64,000 nucleotides of DNA. It comes from an uncultured Oscillospiraceae bacterium. GTDB lineage: Bacteria > Bacillota > Clostridia > Oscillospirales > Ruminococcaceae. The translations under genes and the position numbers were made by a program. The stretch is from contig CAJUSD010000010.1 in the NCBI GenBank assembly GCA_910589145.1, positions 22,944 to 86,943 of the forward strand, written 5' to 3'. Below the pieces are notes generated by a model that was given only the letters and a program-made list of their open reading frames with translations, ran no database searches and was not told where the DNA came from. Below are positions 24,889 through 34,352 of this stretch, piece after piece; within the stretch, counting starts at the first letter, position 1; each line of letters begins with the position of its first letter.

Positions 24889-27231
24889 GTGCAAGTGGAA
24901 TCTAAAACGCTGCAATCCATCACAGGTTCCGTTGAAGAAATTGTATATCATAATGAAGAAACAGGTTTTACGGTTCTGCTCCTTAACGATGGGGAAGAAC
25001 TGCAAACCGTAGTAGGCCAGATGATGGATATTGCAGAAGGAGAAGATCTCAAGGCTACAGGGCGTTTTACCACGCATCCCTCTTACGGGCCGCAGTTCAA
25101 GGCGGAAGTAGTCGAAAGAAGCCTTCCAGCCACCAGTTCTGCTATCTTAAAGTACCTTGGTTCCAGAGCAATTAAAGGCATAGGCCCTACCCTGGCGCGC
25201 CGCCTGGTTGAAGCATTTGGGGATAATACATTGGAAGTCATGGAACATCATCCAGAAGATTTGGCGCGGGTAGAAGGAATATCCAGACGAAAAGCTGTGG
25301 AAATCGGGGAAGAATTTAAACGTATTTTTGGGGTAAGGACAGTAATGCTGTTTTTATCACAGCACGGGATAGACCCATCCACAAGTATCCGGGTATGGAA
25401 GGCTTATGGAAATTATGCTTCGGAGATGATTCAGGCAAATCCATATATTTTATGCAGCGATGATATAGGGATGGGTTTTGAAAAGGTAGACCAAATAGCT
25501 GTCAATATGGGGATTGAGTTCCAAAGCCCCAACCGGATAGGGGCGGCAATCGCCTATGTGCTGCGGCATAACCTAAATAATGGACATACCTGTCTGCCGG
25601 AACAGGCGTTATGTGAAAAAGCGTCTGCATTGCTCAGGCTGGATATATCTTTGGTGGGAAAGCAGCTTGCCCAGGAGGAGGAAAGCCAGAATTTAATCAG
25701 CGATGTCAGCAAAGGCAGACGTTACTATTACCTGCCATATTTATACCGGGCAGAAACATATGTAGCTGGCAGACTTGTTATGATGCTGACGCTGGAAGAA
25801 TCCTATATGGGGGATTTCGGGGATCAGATTGCCCTTTTGGAATCCCAGAATGGGGTTAAATATGCCCAGCTTCAAAAGAAGGCAATTGTTCAGGCGCTTT
25901 CACATAATTTATTTATCCTTACCGGCGGGCCGGGCACTGGAAAAACAACGACAGTCAATGCAATTATTGAATTGTTTGAACAGCAGGGCAGCAAGGTAGC
26001 CTTAGCCGCTCCTACCGGGCGCGCGGCAAAACGGTTAAGCGAAGTAACAAAACGGGAAGCAAAAACCATCCACCGTTTATTGGAAGTGGATTTTAAGGAT
26101 GGGAGCGGGGATTCTGTTCTTTCCCGATTCAAAAGAAATGAGAAAAATCCAATAGATGCAGATATCATCATAGTGGATGAAATGTCAATGGTGGATATAC
26201 TGCTGTTTGAATGTCTGATACGGGCGTTAAAGCTTACTGCACGGCTAATCATGGTAGGGGATTCAGACCAGCTTCCGTCGGTGGGCCCCGGAAACGTATT
26301 AAAAGATTTAATTGATTCGGGACGAATTGCAACGGTGCGTTTAACGGAGATATTCCGGCAGGCAGCACAAAGTTTAATTGTCACAAACGCCCATGCGATA
26401 GTGCGCGGGGAAATGCCGGAGCTTCGCCGGAAAGACAGCGATTTCTTTTTCCTGCAAAGCAGCAGCTATTCCAATACCGCCCAGCTGGTAACGGATTTAT
26501 GCAGCCGGAGGCTCCCAAAATCTTACGGGTATTCTTCTTTATGGGATATCCAGGTAATGGCTCCTAACCGTATCGGGGAATTGGGTACAATAGAGTTAAA
26601 CCGGCGGATGCAGGAAGTATTGAACCCGCCCAACCCGGAAAAAAAGGAGATGTCTTATGGCCCCTATACCTTCCGGGAAGGCGACAAGGTTATGCAGATC
26701 AAAAACAACTATGACATTGTATGGACGAAAGAGGACGGGGGACGGGGGACAGGCGTATACAACGGAGATATTGGGTTTATTTTGACAATAGACAAGCCCG
26801 CCCGTGTTTTTGTGGTAAAGTATGATGAAAGGATTGTCAGCTATAGTTTTGACAATGCCGACGAGATAGAACTTGCTTTTGCTGTTACTGTCCATAAAAG
26901 CCAGGGATGCGAATTTGAAGCGGTTGTGCTTCCATTAATGAACAGCCGTTCGCGGTTATATCACAGGAATTTATTCTATACCGCTGTAACGCGTGCGAAA
27001 AAATTGCTGGTGATTCTTGGCAGGCCGGATACCGTTCAATATTTGGTGGAGAACAGCCGGAAAACCCTTCGTTTTACCAGCCTTACAAGGTTCCTTTCTG
27101 AAGCATGGGAAAGTTCTGTTCCCGCGCCAGAGAATAAATTGGATTCGGCTATGGAGGAAACCACGCTGGAAGAACAGGCGGAAAATATTTCAGTTTCTTT
27201 GAAACAACAGGATGAGACAGGGGCTATATGA
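24889..27231 (+). CDS. recD2: RecD2-like SF1B DNA helicase
   Basis: This 780-residue 5'-3' helicase has an N-terminal OB-like and helix-hairpin-helix region (IKGIGPTLARRLVEAFGDN), Walker A GGPGTGKTTT (about 345), Walker B IVDEMSMVD (about 428), GDSDQLPSVGPG, and the C-terminal VHKSQGCEFEAVVLPL and YTAVTRAKKLL motifs. RecD2 acts in recombination and mismatch repair without RecBC. The start is GTG at 24889; a second GTG at 24895 is better spaced from GGAAGGGGG and may be the true start. The stop overlaps comF by ATGA. Confidence 0.95.
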   Translation: MQVESKTLQSITGSVEEIVYHNEETGFTVLLLNDGEELQTVVGQMMDIAEGEDLKATGRFTTHPSYGPQFKAEVVERSLPATSSAILKYLGSRAIKGIGPTLARRLVEAFGDNTLEVMEHHPEDLARVEGISRRKAVEIGEEFKRIFGVRTVMLFLSQHGIDPSTSIRVWKAYGNYASEMIQANPYILCSDDIGMGFEKVDQIAVNMGIEFQSPNRIGAAIAYVLRHNLNNGHTCLPEQALCEKASALLRLDISLVGKQLAQEEESQNLISDVSKGRRYYYLPYLYRAETYVAGRLVMMLTLEESYMGDFGDQIALLESQNGVKYAQLQKKAIVQALSHNLFILTGGPGTGKTTTVNAIIELFEQQGSKVALAAPTGRAAKRLSEVTKREAKTIHRLLEVDFKDGSGDSVLSRFKRNEKNPIDADIIIVDEMSMVDILLFECLIRALKLTARLIMVGDSDQLPSVGPGNVLKDLIDSGRIATVRLTEIFRQAAQSLIVTNAHAIVRGEMPELRRKDSDFFFLQSSSYSNTAQLVTDLCSRRLPKSYGYSSLWDIQVMAPNRIGELGTIELNRRMQEVLNPPNPEKKEMSYGPYTFREGDKVMQIKNNYDIVWTKEDGGRGTGVYNGDIGFILTIDKPARVFVVKYDERIVSYSFDNADEIELAFAVTVHKSQGCEFEAVVLPLMNSRSRLYHRNLFYTAVTRAKKLLVILGRPDTVQYLVENSRKTLRFTSLTRFLSEAWESSVPAPENKLDSAMEETTLEEQAENISVSLKQQDETGAI

Positions 27232-27926
27232 AAAAACTGATACAGTGGTTTTTAGACCAGCTTTTCCCTGCAAAATGTGCAGTATGCAGCAGGACTGCTC
27301 CCAGTGGGATTTGTCTGGATTGTTTGGACAAGCTGCCTAAACTGCCGAAAATAACCTGCCCGCATTGCGGAAGGGATTTAGAGCATTGTTACTGCCGCTA
27401 TATGCGGGGAGAATGTTTTTACAGGCTTGCTGCACCCTGTTATTACAGCGAAGGGATGCGCAGCGGCATCTGTGATTTGAAATTTCGAGGGGCAAAGGTT
27501 CATGCGGGGTGGATTGGCGACTTAATGGCTCAAACTGTAAAGGAACGTTTTCTGGCTCAGGGGGAAACGATTGATTTCATTGTTCCTGTCCCGCTGTCAG
27601 AAAAGCGGTTGAAGGAAAGAGGCTTTAATCAATCCCTTTTGCTCGCGGAACGAATGGCCGGGATGCTTGAAATTCCCCTGAAATCTGATGTCTTGATGAA
27701 ATTCAGGGACACTGCTATACAACATGATTTGAATTATGAACAGCGTATCCAAAATTTGTGTGATGCATTCCGCGTGGCGGATAATATTCGCCTCAATGGA
27801 AAAAGGATTTTAATTGTGGATGACGTCGCTACTACCTGTACAACCCTTTCTGAATGTGGAAAGGCATTGTACTTGGCAGGGGCGGAAAGGGTTTTATGCT
27901 GTACTGCGGCTATTGCTGTTCATTAG
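27228..27926 (+). CDS. comF: ComF-family phosphoribosyltransferase-like protein
   Basis: This 232-residue protein starts with zinc-finger cysteine pairs (CAVCSRTAPSGICLDC, CPHCGRDLEHCYC) and has a phosphoribosyltransferase domain with the PRPP motif ILIVDDVATTCTTLSECG. ComFC proteins act in DNA uptake and processing of incoming single-stranded DNA; the zinc finger with PRTase is their signature. It is translationally coupled to recD2, consistent with DNA handling. Confidence 0.92.
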   Translation: MKKLIQWFLDQLFPAKCAVCSRTAPSGICLDCLDKLPKLPKITCPHCGRDLEHCYCRYMRGECFYRLAAPCYYSEGMRSGICDLKFRGAKVHAGWIGDLMAQTVKERFLAQGETIDFIVPVPLSEKRLKERGFNQSLLLAERMAGMLEIPLKSDVLMKFRDTAIQHDLNYEQRIQNLCDAFRVADNIRLNGKRILIVDDVATTCTTLSECGKALYLAGAERVLCCTAAIAVH

Positions 27927-28000
27927 CGGGAACGATGGCTTATAAGAGTCTGTTTAACATCCCATTAATCATTATTTTAAGAAAGGCGTGGTCTTATAAC

Positions 28001-29023
28001 ATGGCGTTTGAAGATATAGGCATAGATTTAGGAACTGCATCTGTCCAAGTTTGTGTGGAAGGACATGGAATTGTCTTAGAGGAACCTTCCGTAGTAGCCT
28101 TAAACACCAAAAACGATACCATTTGTGCTGTAGGAGAAGAAGCCTACAAGATGATAGGCCGAACCCCCGCATATATACAGGCAATCCATCCATTGGAAGA
28201 CGGTGTAATCTCCAGCTATGAAGTAGCTGAAAAAATGGTACAGTATTTTCTAAAAAAATGCTGTAAAAATTCCATTTTAAAGCCCAGGGTTGTGCTCTGC
28301 GTCCCTTCCGGCGTAACAGAAGTAGAGGCCAGGGCCGTAGTGGATGCGGCAGTTGCCTCAGGCGCCAGGCGGGTCTATTTGATAGAAGAACCTGTTGCAG
28401 CAGCATTAGGCGCTGATATAGATATATCTATCCCCAATGGACGAATGGTTGTGGATATTGGCGGCGGTACAACGGATATAGCAGTGATTTCCCTGAGCGG
28501 TGTTGTTACGAAAACGTCAATCAAGCTTGCCGGACAGAAAATGGATCAGGCAATTATCCGGTATATTCGGCAGAGCAGGGGAATTTTGATTGGAGCCAAA
28601 ACTGCAGAACAGATTAAAATTCAGATAGGTTCTGTATATATGGAGGATGGCGATCCAGATCCGGTGATGGAGGCTAAAGGCAGGGATTTGGCCTTGGGGC
28701 TTCCTAGGAAGTTTTCAATTAACCGCAGGGAATTAATCCCTGTCCTTCAGGAAATGGGGCTTCAGATGATTCACTCTATTCAGAGCGTTGTAGAACGTAC
28801 CCCGCCTGAATTGGTTGGGGATATCTTTGTAAATGGGCTGCTGTTAACTGGCGGCGGCGCGATGATTCATGGACTGGATCGGTTTATTCAGGCAAAAACC
28901 AGGATTAAGGCCGTGCTGGCAAAAGACCCTGTTCGGTGTGTGGCAAGAGGTACTGTTAAGGCGTTTCAATTATTAGATGTGCTGCAGGACGGTTTTTTTG
29001 CTCCATCCATTCATATCCATTAA
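28001..29023 (+). CDS. mreB: MreB/Mbl rod-shape actin homolog
   Basis: This 340-residue protein has the actin-fold nucleotide motifs: GIDLGTASVQVCV at the N-terminus, GARRVYLIEEPVAAALGA, DIGGGTTDIAV, and LLTGGGAMIHGL. MreB-family filaments guide lateral cell-wall synthesis. A longer frame upstream has no support; the ATG at 28001 has AAGAAAGG before it. It stands apart from mreC/mreD, which suggests a dedicated paralog such as Mbl or MreBH. Confidence 0.93.
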   Translation: MAFEDIGIDLGTASVQVCVEGHGIVLEEPSVVALNTKNDTICAVGEEAYKMIGRTPAYIQAIHPLEDGVISSYEVAEKMVQYFLKKCCKNSILKPRVVLCVPSGVTEVEARAVVDAAVASGARRVYLIEEPVAAALGADIDISIPNGRMVVDIGGGTTDIAVISLSGVVTKTSIKLAGQKMDQAIIRYIRQSRGILIGAKTAEQIKIQIGSVYMEDGDPDPVMEAKGRDLALGLPRKFSINRRELIPVLQEMGLQMIHSIQSVVERTPPELVGDIFVNGLLLTGGGAMIHGLDRFIQAKTRIKAVLAKDPVRCVARGTVKAFQLLDVLQDGFFAPSIHIH

Positions 29024-29052
29024 ACTTGGATGCAGAAAAGAGGACATAACAA

Positions 29053-29937
29053 ATGAAAATCAGGGATATATCAAAAGGGGCTTCCTTTTCATTGGAGGTT
29101 TTTCCCCCGAAAAAAAGTTATTCTCTGCAATCTGTCTCAAAAACGTTTGGCAGGCTTGCAGCTTTAGAGCCGGATTTTATTAGCGTTACCTATGGAGCGG
29201 GAGGTTCCAATATCCGGCAGAATAAAACTGTTGAACTTTGCCGTAAACTGAAACAGGAGTATAAAGTGGAACCTGTGGCACACCTGACCTGTTTTAATTC
29301 CAGAAAGGACGAAGTTTTGACAATGCTGGAATTGATGAAGGAGCAGGGAATTGAAAATATATTGGCACTGCGCGGAGACAGAAATCCAGATATCACTCCG
29401 CCAGGGGATTTTCATTATGCCTATGAGTTGATTGACTTTATCCGCACCCATACAAAAGAAGGCGATTTTGACATTTGCGCTGCCTGCTATCCTGAGGGGC
29501 ATCCAGAATGCGACAGCCTGAAGGAAGACATCCGGCATTTAAAACAAAAAGTAGATGCAGGGGTAAGCCTTTTAATCAGCCAGCTTTTCTTTGATAATGA
29601 GGATTTTTATCATTTTTTAGAATTGTGCGACGTGGCTGGAATTGAAGTTCCCATCCATGCCGGAATCATGCCGGTGACCAATAAAAGCCAGATTGAAAGG
29701 ATGGTGTCTACCTGCGGCGCGTCTCTGCCCGGAAAATTTTCCAGAATGATGGCAAGATATGAAAATAACCCGCAGGCGCTGCTGGATGCTGGGATTTCCT
29801 ATGCAACAGAGCAGATTGTAGACCTGCTTGCCAGCGGGGTAAGCGGAATTCATCTTTATGCCATGAACAAACCGGAAATTGCAGAGAAAATTAAAGGGAA
29901 CATTGCATCTCTCATTGATGTACACAACCAAGAATAA
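29053..29937 (+). CDS. metF: methylenetetrahydrofolate reductase
   Basis: This 294-residue flavoprotein reduces 5,10-methylene-THF to 5-methyl-THF, supplying the methyl group for MetH encoded downstream. Seen motifs: SLEVFPPKK, SVTYGAGGS, HLTCFNS, LALRGD and SQLFFDNEDFYHFLE. The family length fits. AGAGGACATAAC precedes the ATG. It heads a metF, reactivation protein, metH set. Confidence 0.95.
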   Translation: MKIRDISKGASFSLEVFPPKKSYSLQSVSKTFGRLAALEPDFISVTYGAGGSNIRQNKTVELCRKLKQEYKVEPVAHLTCFNSRKDEVLTMLELMKEQGIENILALRGDRNPDITPPGDFHYAYELIDFIRTHTKEGDFDICAACYPEGHPECDSLKEDIRHLKQKVDAGVSLLISQLFFDNEDFYHFLELCDVAGIEVPIHAGIMPVTNKSQIERMVSTCGASLPGKFSRMMARYENNPQALLDAGISYATEQIVDLLASGVSGIHLYAMNKPEIAEKIKGNIASLIDVHNQE

Positions 29938-29962
29938 ACTTGTTGGGAAAGGATAAAGAATT

Positions 29963-30679
29963 GTGAGAATATTTCCTGACGTTTCCCTTGAGGGGCTTCA
30001 TGCGGATGAGGAGGAAATACTGCGCTATGTGGGTTTTCGTGGACAGGATATAAACGACAGCTTGCGAAGTTCGATCAAACGCTGCGCAGCTTTGACGGAA
30101 CAGGCTGCTTCTCCCCGCTTTGTTACAGTAGAATCCGCCCCTGTCCGCATTTTGAAAAAAGGCGTGGATTTAGATGGGCTTATCCTGAAGGGGAAGGATA
30201 TCAGGCTCCATCTGGGACAGGCCTCTGCGGGTATTTTAATGGGTGTCACGGTAGGCGTTGAGATAGAACGGCTGATCCAGTACCACCGCCGGCAAAGCAT
30301 GCTCGACGTTCTTTTGATAGACGCAGCGGCAACTGACTTAATAGAACAAATTTGCAGCAGAATAGAGAATAGCCTGCGAAATATATATCAAAAACAAGGA
30401 TTGGATATAACAGACCGTTTTTCCTGCGGTTACGGAGATTTGCCTATAGAGGCGCAGCCTAACATAATACGGGTTTTGGATGCACCCAGGGCAATCGGTT
30501 TAACCTGTTCTTCTTCCCTGATGTTAGTTCCTCAAAAATCTGTCACCGCTATTCTGGGTGTGATTCCACCAGGCAGTTACCGAAGCGTCCGGGGATGCCA
30601 AAACTGCAAAAACAGAAAACATTGTTTATATCGAAAGGAAGGGGTTTTCTGTGGAAATAAGGGCCAAGCTGCGCAATAA
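29963..30679 (+). CDS. MetH reactivation-domain protein
   Basis: This 238-residue protein resembles the stand-alone activation domain of cobalamin-dependent methionine synthase: EEILRYVGFRGQDINDSL, then a SAM-binding-like RFSCGYGDLPIEAQPNIIRVL and LMLVPQKSVTAILGVI. It would bind SAM to reductively remethylate oxidised cobalamin. A C-terminal CQNCKNRKHCLYRK cysteine cluster follows. The start is GTG at 29963. It overlaps the metH start by 29 bases, in line with the downstream MetH lacking this domain. Confidence 0.88.
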   Translation: MRIFPDVSLEGLHADEEEILRYVGFRGQDINDSLRSSIKRCAALTEQAASPRFVTVESAPVRILKKGVDLDGLILKGKDIRLHLGQASAGILMGVTVGVEIERLIQYHRRQSMLDVLLIDAAATDLIEQICSRIENSLRNIYQKQGLDITDRFSCGYGDLPIEAQPNIIRVLDAPRAIGLTCSSSLMLVPQKSVTAILGVIPPGSYRSVRGCQNCKNRKHCLYRKEGVFCGNKGQAAQ

Positions 30680-33032
30680 AGAAATCATCCGGCTGGATGG
30701 CGCCATGGGAACCATGCTCCAAGCTGCTGGATTAAAGCTGGGAGAAAACCCGGAAGTTCTCAATATAACCGAGCCGGATATGGTACAAAAGATTCATACA
30801 GCCTATTTTGCTGCCGGTTCTGAGATTGTTTATACAAATACCTTTGGGGCAAATGCCCATAAGCTTATGAGGACAGGGTATACACCGGAGGATATCGTCA
30901 AAACAGCAGTTCGTATTGCTAAAATAGCCGCCAAGCCTTATGATGGTTTGGCAGCTTTAGATATTGGACCTATCGGGGAGCTGCTGGAGCCAATGGGTTC
31001 CCTGAGATTTGAAGAGGCTTATGAACTCTTTGCTCAACAAATCCGGGCAGGGGCAGAAGCTGGCGCAGATTTGATTGCCATTGAGACGATGACTGACCTT
31101 TACGAAGCAAAAGCCGCCCTTCTTGCCGCAAAGGAAAACTGTGACCTGCCTGTTTTTGTCACAATGACATTTGAACAGGATGGACGGACTTTTACCGGGT
31201 GCAGCGTTCCGGCTATGGCGCTGACCCTTCAAGGGCTGGGTGCAGATGCCATTGGCATCAACTGCTCCCTGGGCCCGAAACAGATCTACAGCCTTGCCCG
31301 GACTCTGGTATCCTGGACTACACTTCCCGTTATTATTAAGCCCAATGCCGGGCTTCCAACCGTGATAGACGGGCGTACTGCTTATGACCTTTCTCCGGCG
31401 GAATTTGGAAGGGAATTAGCCGGTTTTCTGGACTTAGGGATTTCCATTATGGGAGGCTGCTGCGGTTCTAACCCGGAATTTATTCGGGAGCTTTGCAGGA
31501 ACCTTGAGGGGAAAGCCCCTGACCTTTCCAAAAGGGTGGAGAAAGTGCCTCCAGCAGTTTGCTCCAATACGGAAGTTGTCCCAATTGACCAGGTTCGGGT
31601 AATCGGTGAACGGATCAATCCTACCGGGAAAAAACTGTTTAAACAGGCCCTTTTAAATGGGGATATGGATTATATTGTAAAACAGGGGATTGACCAGGCA
31701 GAAGCCGGTGCGGATATTTTGGATGTAAATGTTGGGCTTCCTTCTATTGACGAAGCCGCTATGATGACAAGGGTGGTTAAAGAACTCCAAGGAGCGGTTG
31801 GCCTTCCCCTGCAAATTGATTCCTCCAGCCAGGCAGCAGCAGAGGCAGGCCTGCGCTGTTACAACGGCAAACCGATTTTAAATTCAGTCAATGGGGAAGA
31901 GGCGGTTTTATCCCGTCTATTGCCTCTTGTAAAAAAATATGGATGCGCGGTTGTCGGTCTAACTTTGGATGAAAACGGGATTCCCAAAAAGGCAGAAGAA
32001 CGTTTGGAAATCGCCGCGAAAATCAAAGCCAGGGCTTTGGAATATGGAATTCCTCCAGAGGATGTTTATATTGACTGTTTGACGCTGACAGCCAGTGCTG
32101 AACAGGAATCGGCTATGGAAACAGTGAGAGCTGTCCAAATGGTAAAAGAACAGCTCGGTTTAAAAACTGTTTTAGGGGTATCCAATATTTCCTTTGGGCT
32201 TCCGGCGCGGGAAAAATTGAACCAGACGTTTCTTTCAGCAGCGATGGCAGCAGGGCTGGATCTGCCTATTATTAATCCCAACGCTGCCCCTATGATGGAT
32301 GCAGTTTCATCTTTTTTGGTGCTCTCCAATGCAGATAAGGGAAGCGTTAAATATATAAAAAGATTTGCACAGGAGGGGAAAACCGTCAAAAGCGCCCCTG
32401 CTGTTCCTGTTGCCGGCTATGATATCAATTTTACAATTCTGCATGGGATGCGGGAGGAAACCCGGCAGCTTTGCCGGGGGATTTTGCAGGAAACCGCCCC
32501 TTTGGACATTGTTAATCAAGTATTGATTCCCGCTTTGGACGAAGTGGGAAAACTGTATGAGAGCGGGAAAATTTTCCTGCCCCAGCTTATCGCGGCAGCA
32601 GAAGCGGCTAAATCAGCTTTTGAAGTAATCCGGGCTTCCCTTCCCTCTGGAGACAAGTCTGCTGAAAAAGGCCCCATTGTGATGGCAACGGTTAAGGGGG
32701 ATATTCATGATATTGGAAAGAATATTGTCAAGGTGGTGCTTGAAAATTACGGCTACCGAATCATTGACCTTGGGAAAGATGTTCCTATAGAAACAGTGGT
32801 TCAAGCTGTGGAACAATATCATGCCAGGCTGGTAGGTCTTTCAGCCCTGATGACAACCACTCTTGTAAGTATGGAGCAGACGATACAGGCAATCCGCAAA
32901 CAGGGCTGCGGCTGTAAAATATGGGTAGGCGGTGCGGTGCTTACACCGGAATATGCCCAACAAATCGGAGCGGATTTTTACGCGAAAGATGCACAGCAAT
33001 CCGTGGCAATTGCTAAAAAAATTTTGGGATGA
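30651..33032 (+). CDS. metH: cobalamin-dependent methionine synthase lacking the activation domain
   Basis: This 793-residue enzyme has a homocysteine methyltransferase domain (about 1-290) with zinc cysteines in GINCSLGPKQ and MGGCCGSNPEF, a pterin-binding domain (about 310-570, VIGERINPTGKK, ILDVNVGLP), a cobalamin cap (about 590-670) and a B12 domain with GDIHDIGKNIVKVVLEN (about 681-697, His as cobalt ligand). The C-terminal activation domain of long MetH is absent and supplied by the overlapping upstream gene. The start is GTG at 30651 with GGAAGGGG upstream. Confidence 0.95.
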   Translation: MEIRAKLRNKEIIRLDGAMGTMLQAAGLKLGENPEVLNITEPDMVQKIHTAYFAAGSEIVYTNTFGANAHKLMRTGYTPEDIVKTAVRIAKIAAKPYDGLAALDIGPIGELLEPMGSLRFEEAYELFAQQIRAGAEAGADLIAIETMTDLYEAKAALLAAKENCDLPVFVTMTFEQDGRTFTGCSVPAMALTLQGLGADAIGINCSLGPKQIYSLARTLVSWTTLPVIIKPNAGLPTVIDGRTAYDLSPAEFGRELAGFLDLGISIMGGCCGSNPEFIRELCRNLEGKAPDLSKRVEKVPPAVCSNTEVVPIDQVRVIGERINPTGKKLFKQALLNGDMDYIVKQGIDQAEAGADILDVNVGLPSIDEAAMMTRVVKELQGAVGLPLQIDSSSQAAAEAGLRCYNGKPILNSVNGEEAVLSRLLPLVKKYGCAVVGLTLDENGIPKKAEERLEIAAKIKARALEYGIPPEDVYIDCLTLTASAEQESAMETVRAVQMVKEQLGLKTVLGVSNISFGLPAREKLNQTFLSAAMAAGLDLPIINPNAAPMMDAVSSFLVLSNADKGSVKYIKRFAQEGKTVKSAPAVPVAGYDINFTILHGMREETRQLCRGILQETAPLDIVNQVLIPALDEVGKLYESGKIFLPQLIAAAEAAKSAFEVIRASLPSGDKSAEKGPIVMATVKGDIHDIGKNIVKVVLENYGYRIIDLGKDVPIETVVQAVEQYHARLVGLSALMTTTLVSMEQTIQAIRKQGCGCKIWVGGAVLTPEYAQQIGADFYAKDAQQSVAIAKKILG

Positions 33033-33069
33033 ATTTCAGGATTTGATAAAATAAAGGGAGGAATATATT

Positions 33070-34008
33070 ATGGCAGCGCTTACCATTAAACCGGAGGAAG
33101 AAAAAAGAGTCAAGGGGCTTGGTTTTCTCAGCAATAAAGGGACAGATCTTTTTTCAGGACGTGTCATAACAAGAAACGGCAAAATTACTGCAGCAGAAAT
33201 GGCGTGCATTGCACAGGCTGCAGAGAAGTTTGGTAATGGGAATGTTGTTTTTACCACTCGTTTGACAGTAGAGGTTCAGGGAATCCCCTTTGAAAAAATC
33301 GAAGATTTCCGGGCTTTTATTGCCAAAGAGGGATTGAAAACCGGCGGAACTGGCGCGAAAGTCCGTCCAGTGGTTTCCTGTAAAGGGACAACCTGCCAAT
33401 ATGGTTTGATTGATACCTTTGCCCTTTCCGAAGAAATCCATAGACGCTTTTTTGAAGGATATGGAGATGTCCGGCTTCCACATAAATTTAAAATTGCTGT
33501 CGGAGGGTGCCCCAATAATTGTGTCAAGCCGGATTTGAATGATTTGGGCATTGTAGGCCAGAGGATTCCCAACTTCAACGCTGAGGAATGTAAAGGCTGT
33601 AAAAAATGCCGCATTGAAGATATTTGTCCTATGGGAGCTCCTCAAAGGACAGATGGAAAGATCAATATTGACACGGAAATTTGTACCCATTGCGGACGCT
33701 GTGCCGGGAAATGTTACTTTAAAGCGCTGCCAGATGGAACAAACGGCTTTAAAGTTTATGTCGGCGGCAGATGGGGGAAAAAGGTTGCCCAGGGCCAGCC
33801 GCTGTCTAAAATCTTTTCCAGCGAGGAAGAGGTTCTTTCCGTTGTAGAAAAGGCGATTCTCCTGTTCCGCGAACAGGGCAGGATAGGGGAGAGGTTCAGC
33901 CAGACCATTGATCGGATTGGCTTTGAGAAGGCAGAGGAAATGCTGCTGTCTGACGATATTCTGAGCAGGAAAGAGGATATTTTGGCGGCGGATTTGCAGA
34001 GCAAATAA
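33070..34008 (+). CDS. sulfite/nitrite reductase-like siroheme-4Fe4S protein (AsrC-like)
   Basis: This 312-residue protein has a nitrite/sulfite reductase ferredoxin-like half-domain (about 40-100), siroheme-4Fe4S cysteines in SCKGTTCQYG and VGGCPNNC (about 103 and 145), and two ferredoxin clusters in CKGCKKCRIEDICP and CTHCGRCAGKCYFK. The layout resembles the anaerobic sulfite reductase subunit AsrC. AsrA and AsrB are not in the window. AGGGAGG precedes the ATG. It follows metH and shares its strand; a link to sulfur assimilation for methionine is an inference. Confidence 0.88.
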   Translation: MAALTIKPEEEKRVKGLGFLSNKGTDLFSGRVITRNGKITAAEMACIAQAAEKFGNGNVVFTTRLTVEVQGIPFEKIEDFRAFIAKEGLKTGGTGAKVRPVVSCKGTTCQYGLIDTFALSEEIHRRFFEGYGDVRLPHKFKIAVGGCPNNCVKPDLNDLGIVGQRIPNFNAEECKGCKKCRIEDICPMGAPQRTDGKINIDTEICTHCGRCAGKCYFKALPDGTNGFKVYVGGRWGKKVAQGQPLSKIFSSEEEVLSVVEKAILLFREQGRIGERFSQTIDRIGFEKAEEMLLSDDILSRKEDILAADLQSK

Positions 34009-34027
34009 TTATTAACCAAGTTGGATT

Positions 34028-34066
34028 AAAAAATGGTGCCTTCATGATTTGAAAGCACCATTTTTA
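34028..34066 (+). terminator. intrinsic terminator after the sulfite-reductase-like gene
   Basis: AAAAAATGGTGC (34028-34039) pairs with GCACCATTTTT (34055-34065) across a 15-base loop, followed by more T. Confidence 0.9.
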
Positions 34067-34352
34067 TTGGATGTTTTTTCAAAAGACAACGAAAAATTAA
34101 AGCCTATCCCAGAATGAGACGTGCCCAGACTGCGCAGACAGATTTTTTGTCAAACAAGGAGGTTTTCCGCAGGCGGGCTGTTGCCCAGCAAGGGAAATCA
34201 ATGGCGGGATTTCCTATACTTTTAAGTATCTCTCTTTTATTTTGCTTGGCTCGTCTGAGGGTTTCCCGCAAATTTGGTTTATCGAATTTACGTTAAAATA
34301 GTGATTGCCATGGATAACAGACTTACAGCCCATCATCCATGGCCATTCATTT
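34067..34352. other. convergent intergenic region with repeat fragment and hairpin
   Basis: No gene is visible. The block GATTTTTTGTCAAACAAGG leading to AGGTTTTCCGCA (34141-34171) shares 18 identical bases with the element before def. A hairpin GCCATGGAT / ATCCATGGC (34307-34315 and 34335-34343) lies just after the end of addA and could terminate its minus-strand transcript, though no clear U-run follows. Confidence 0.45.
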
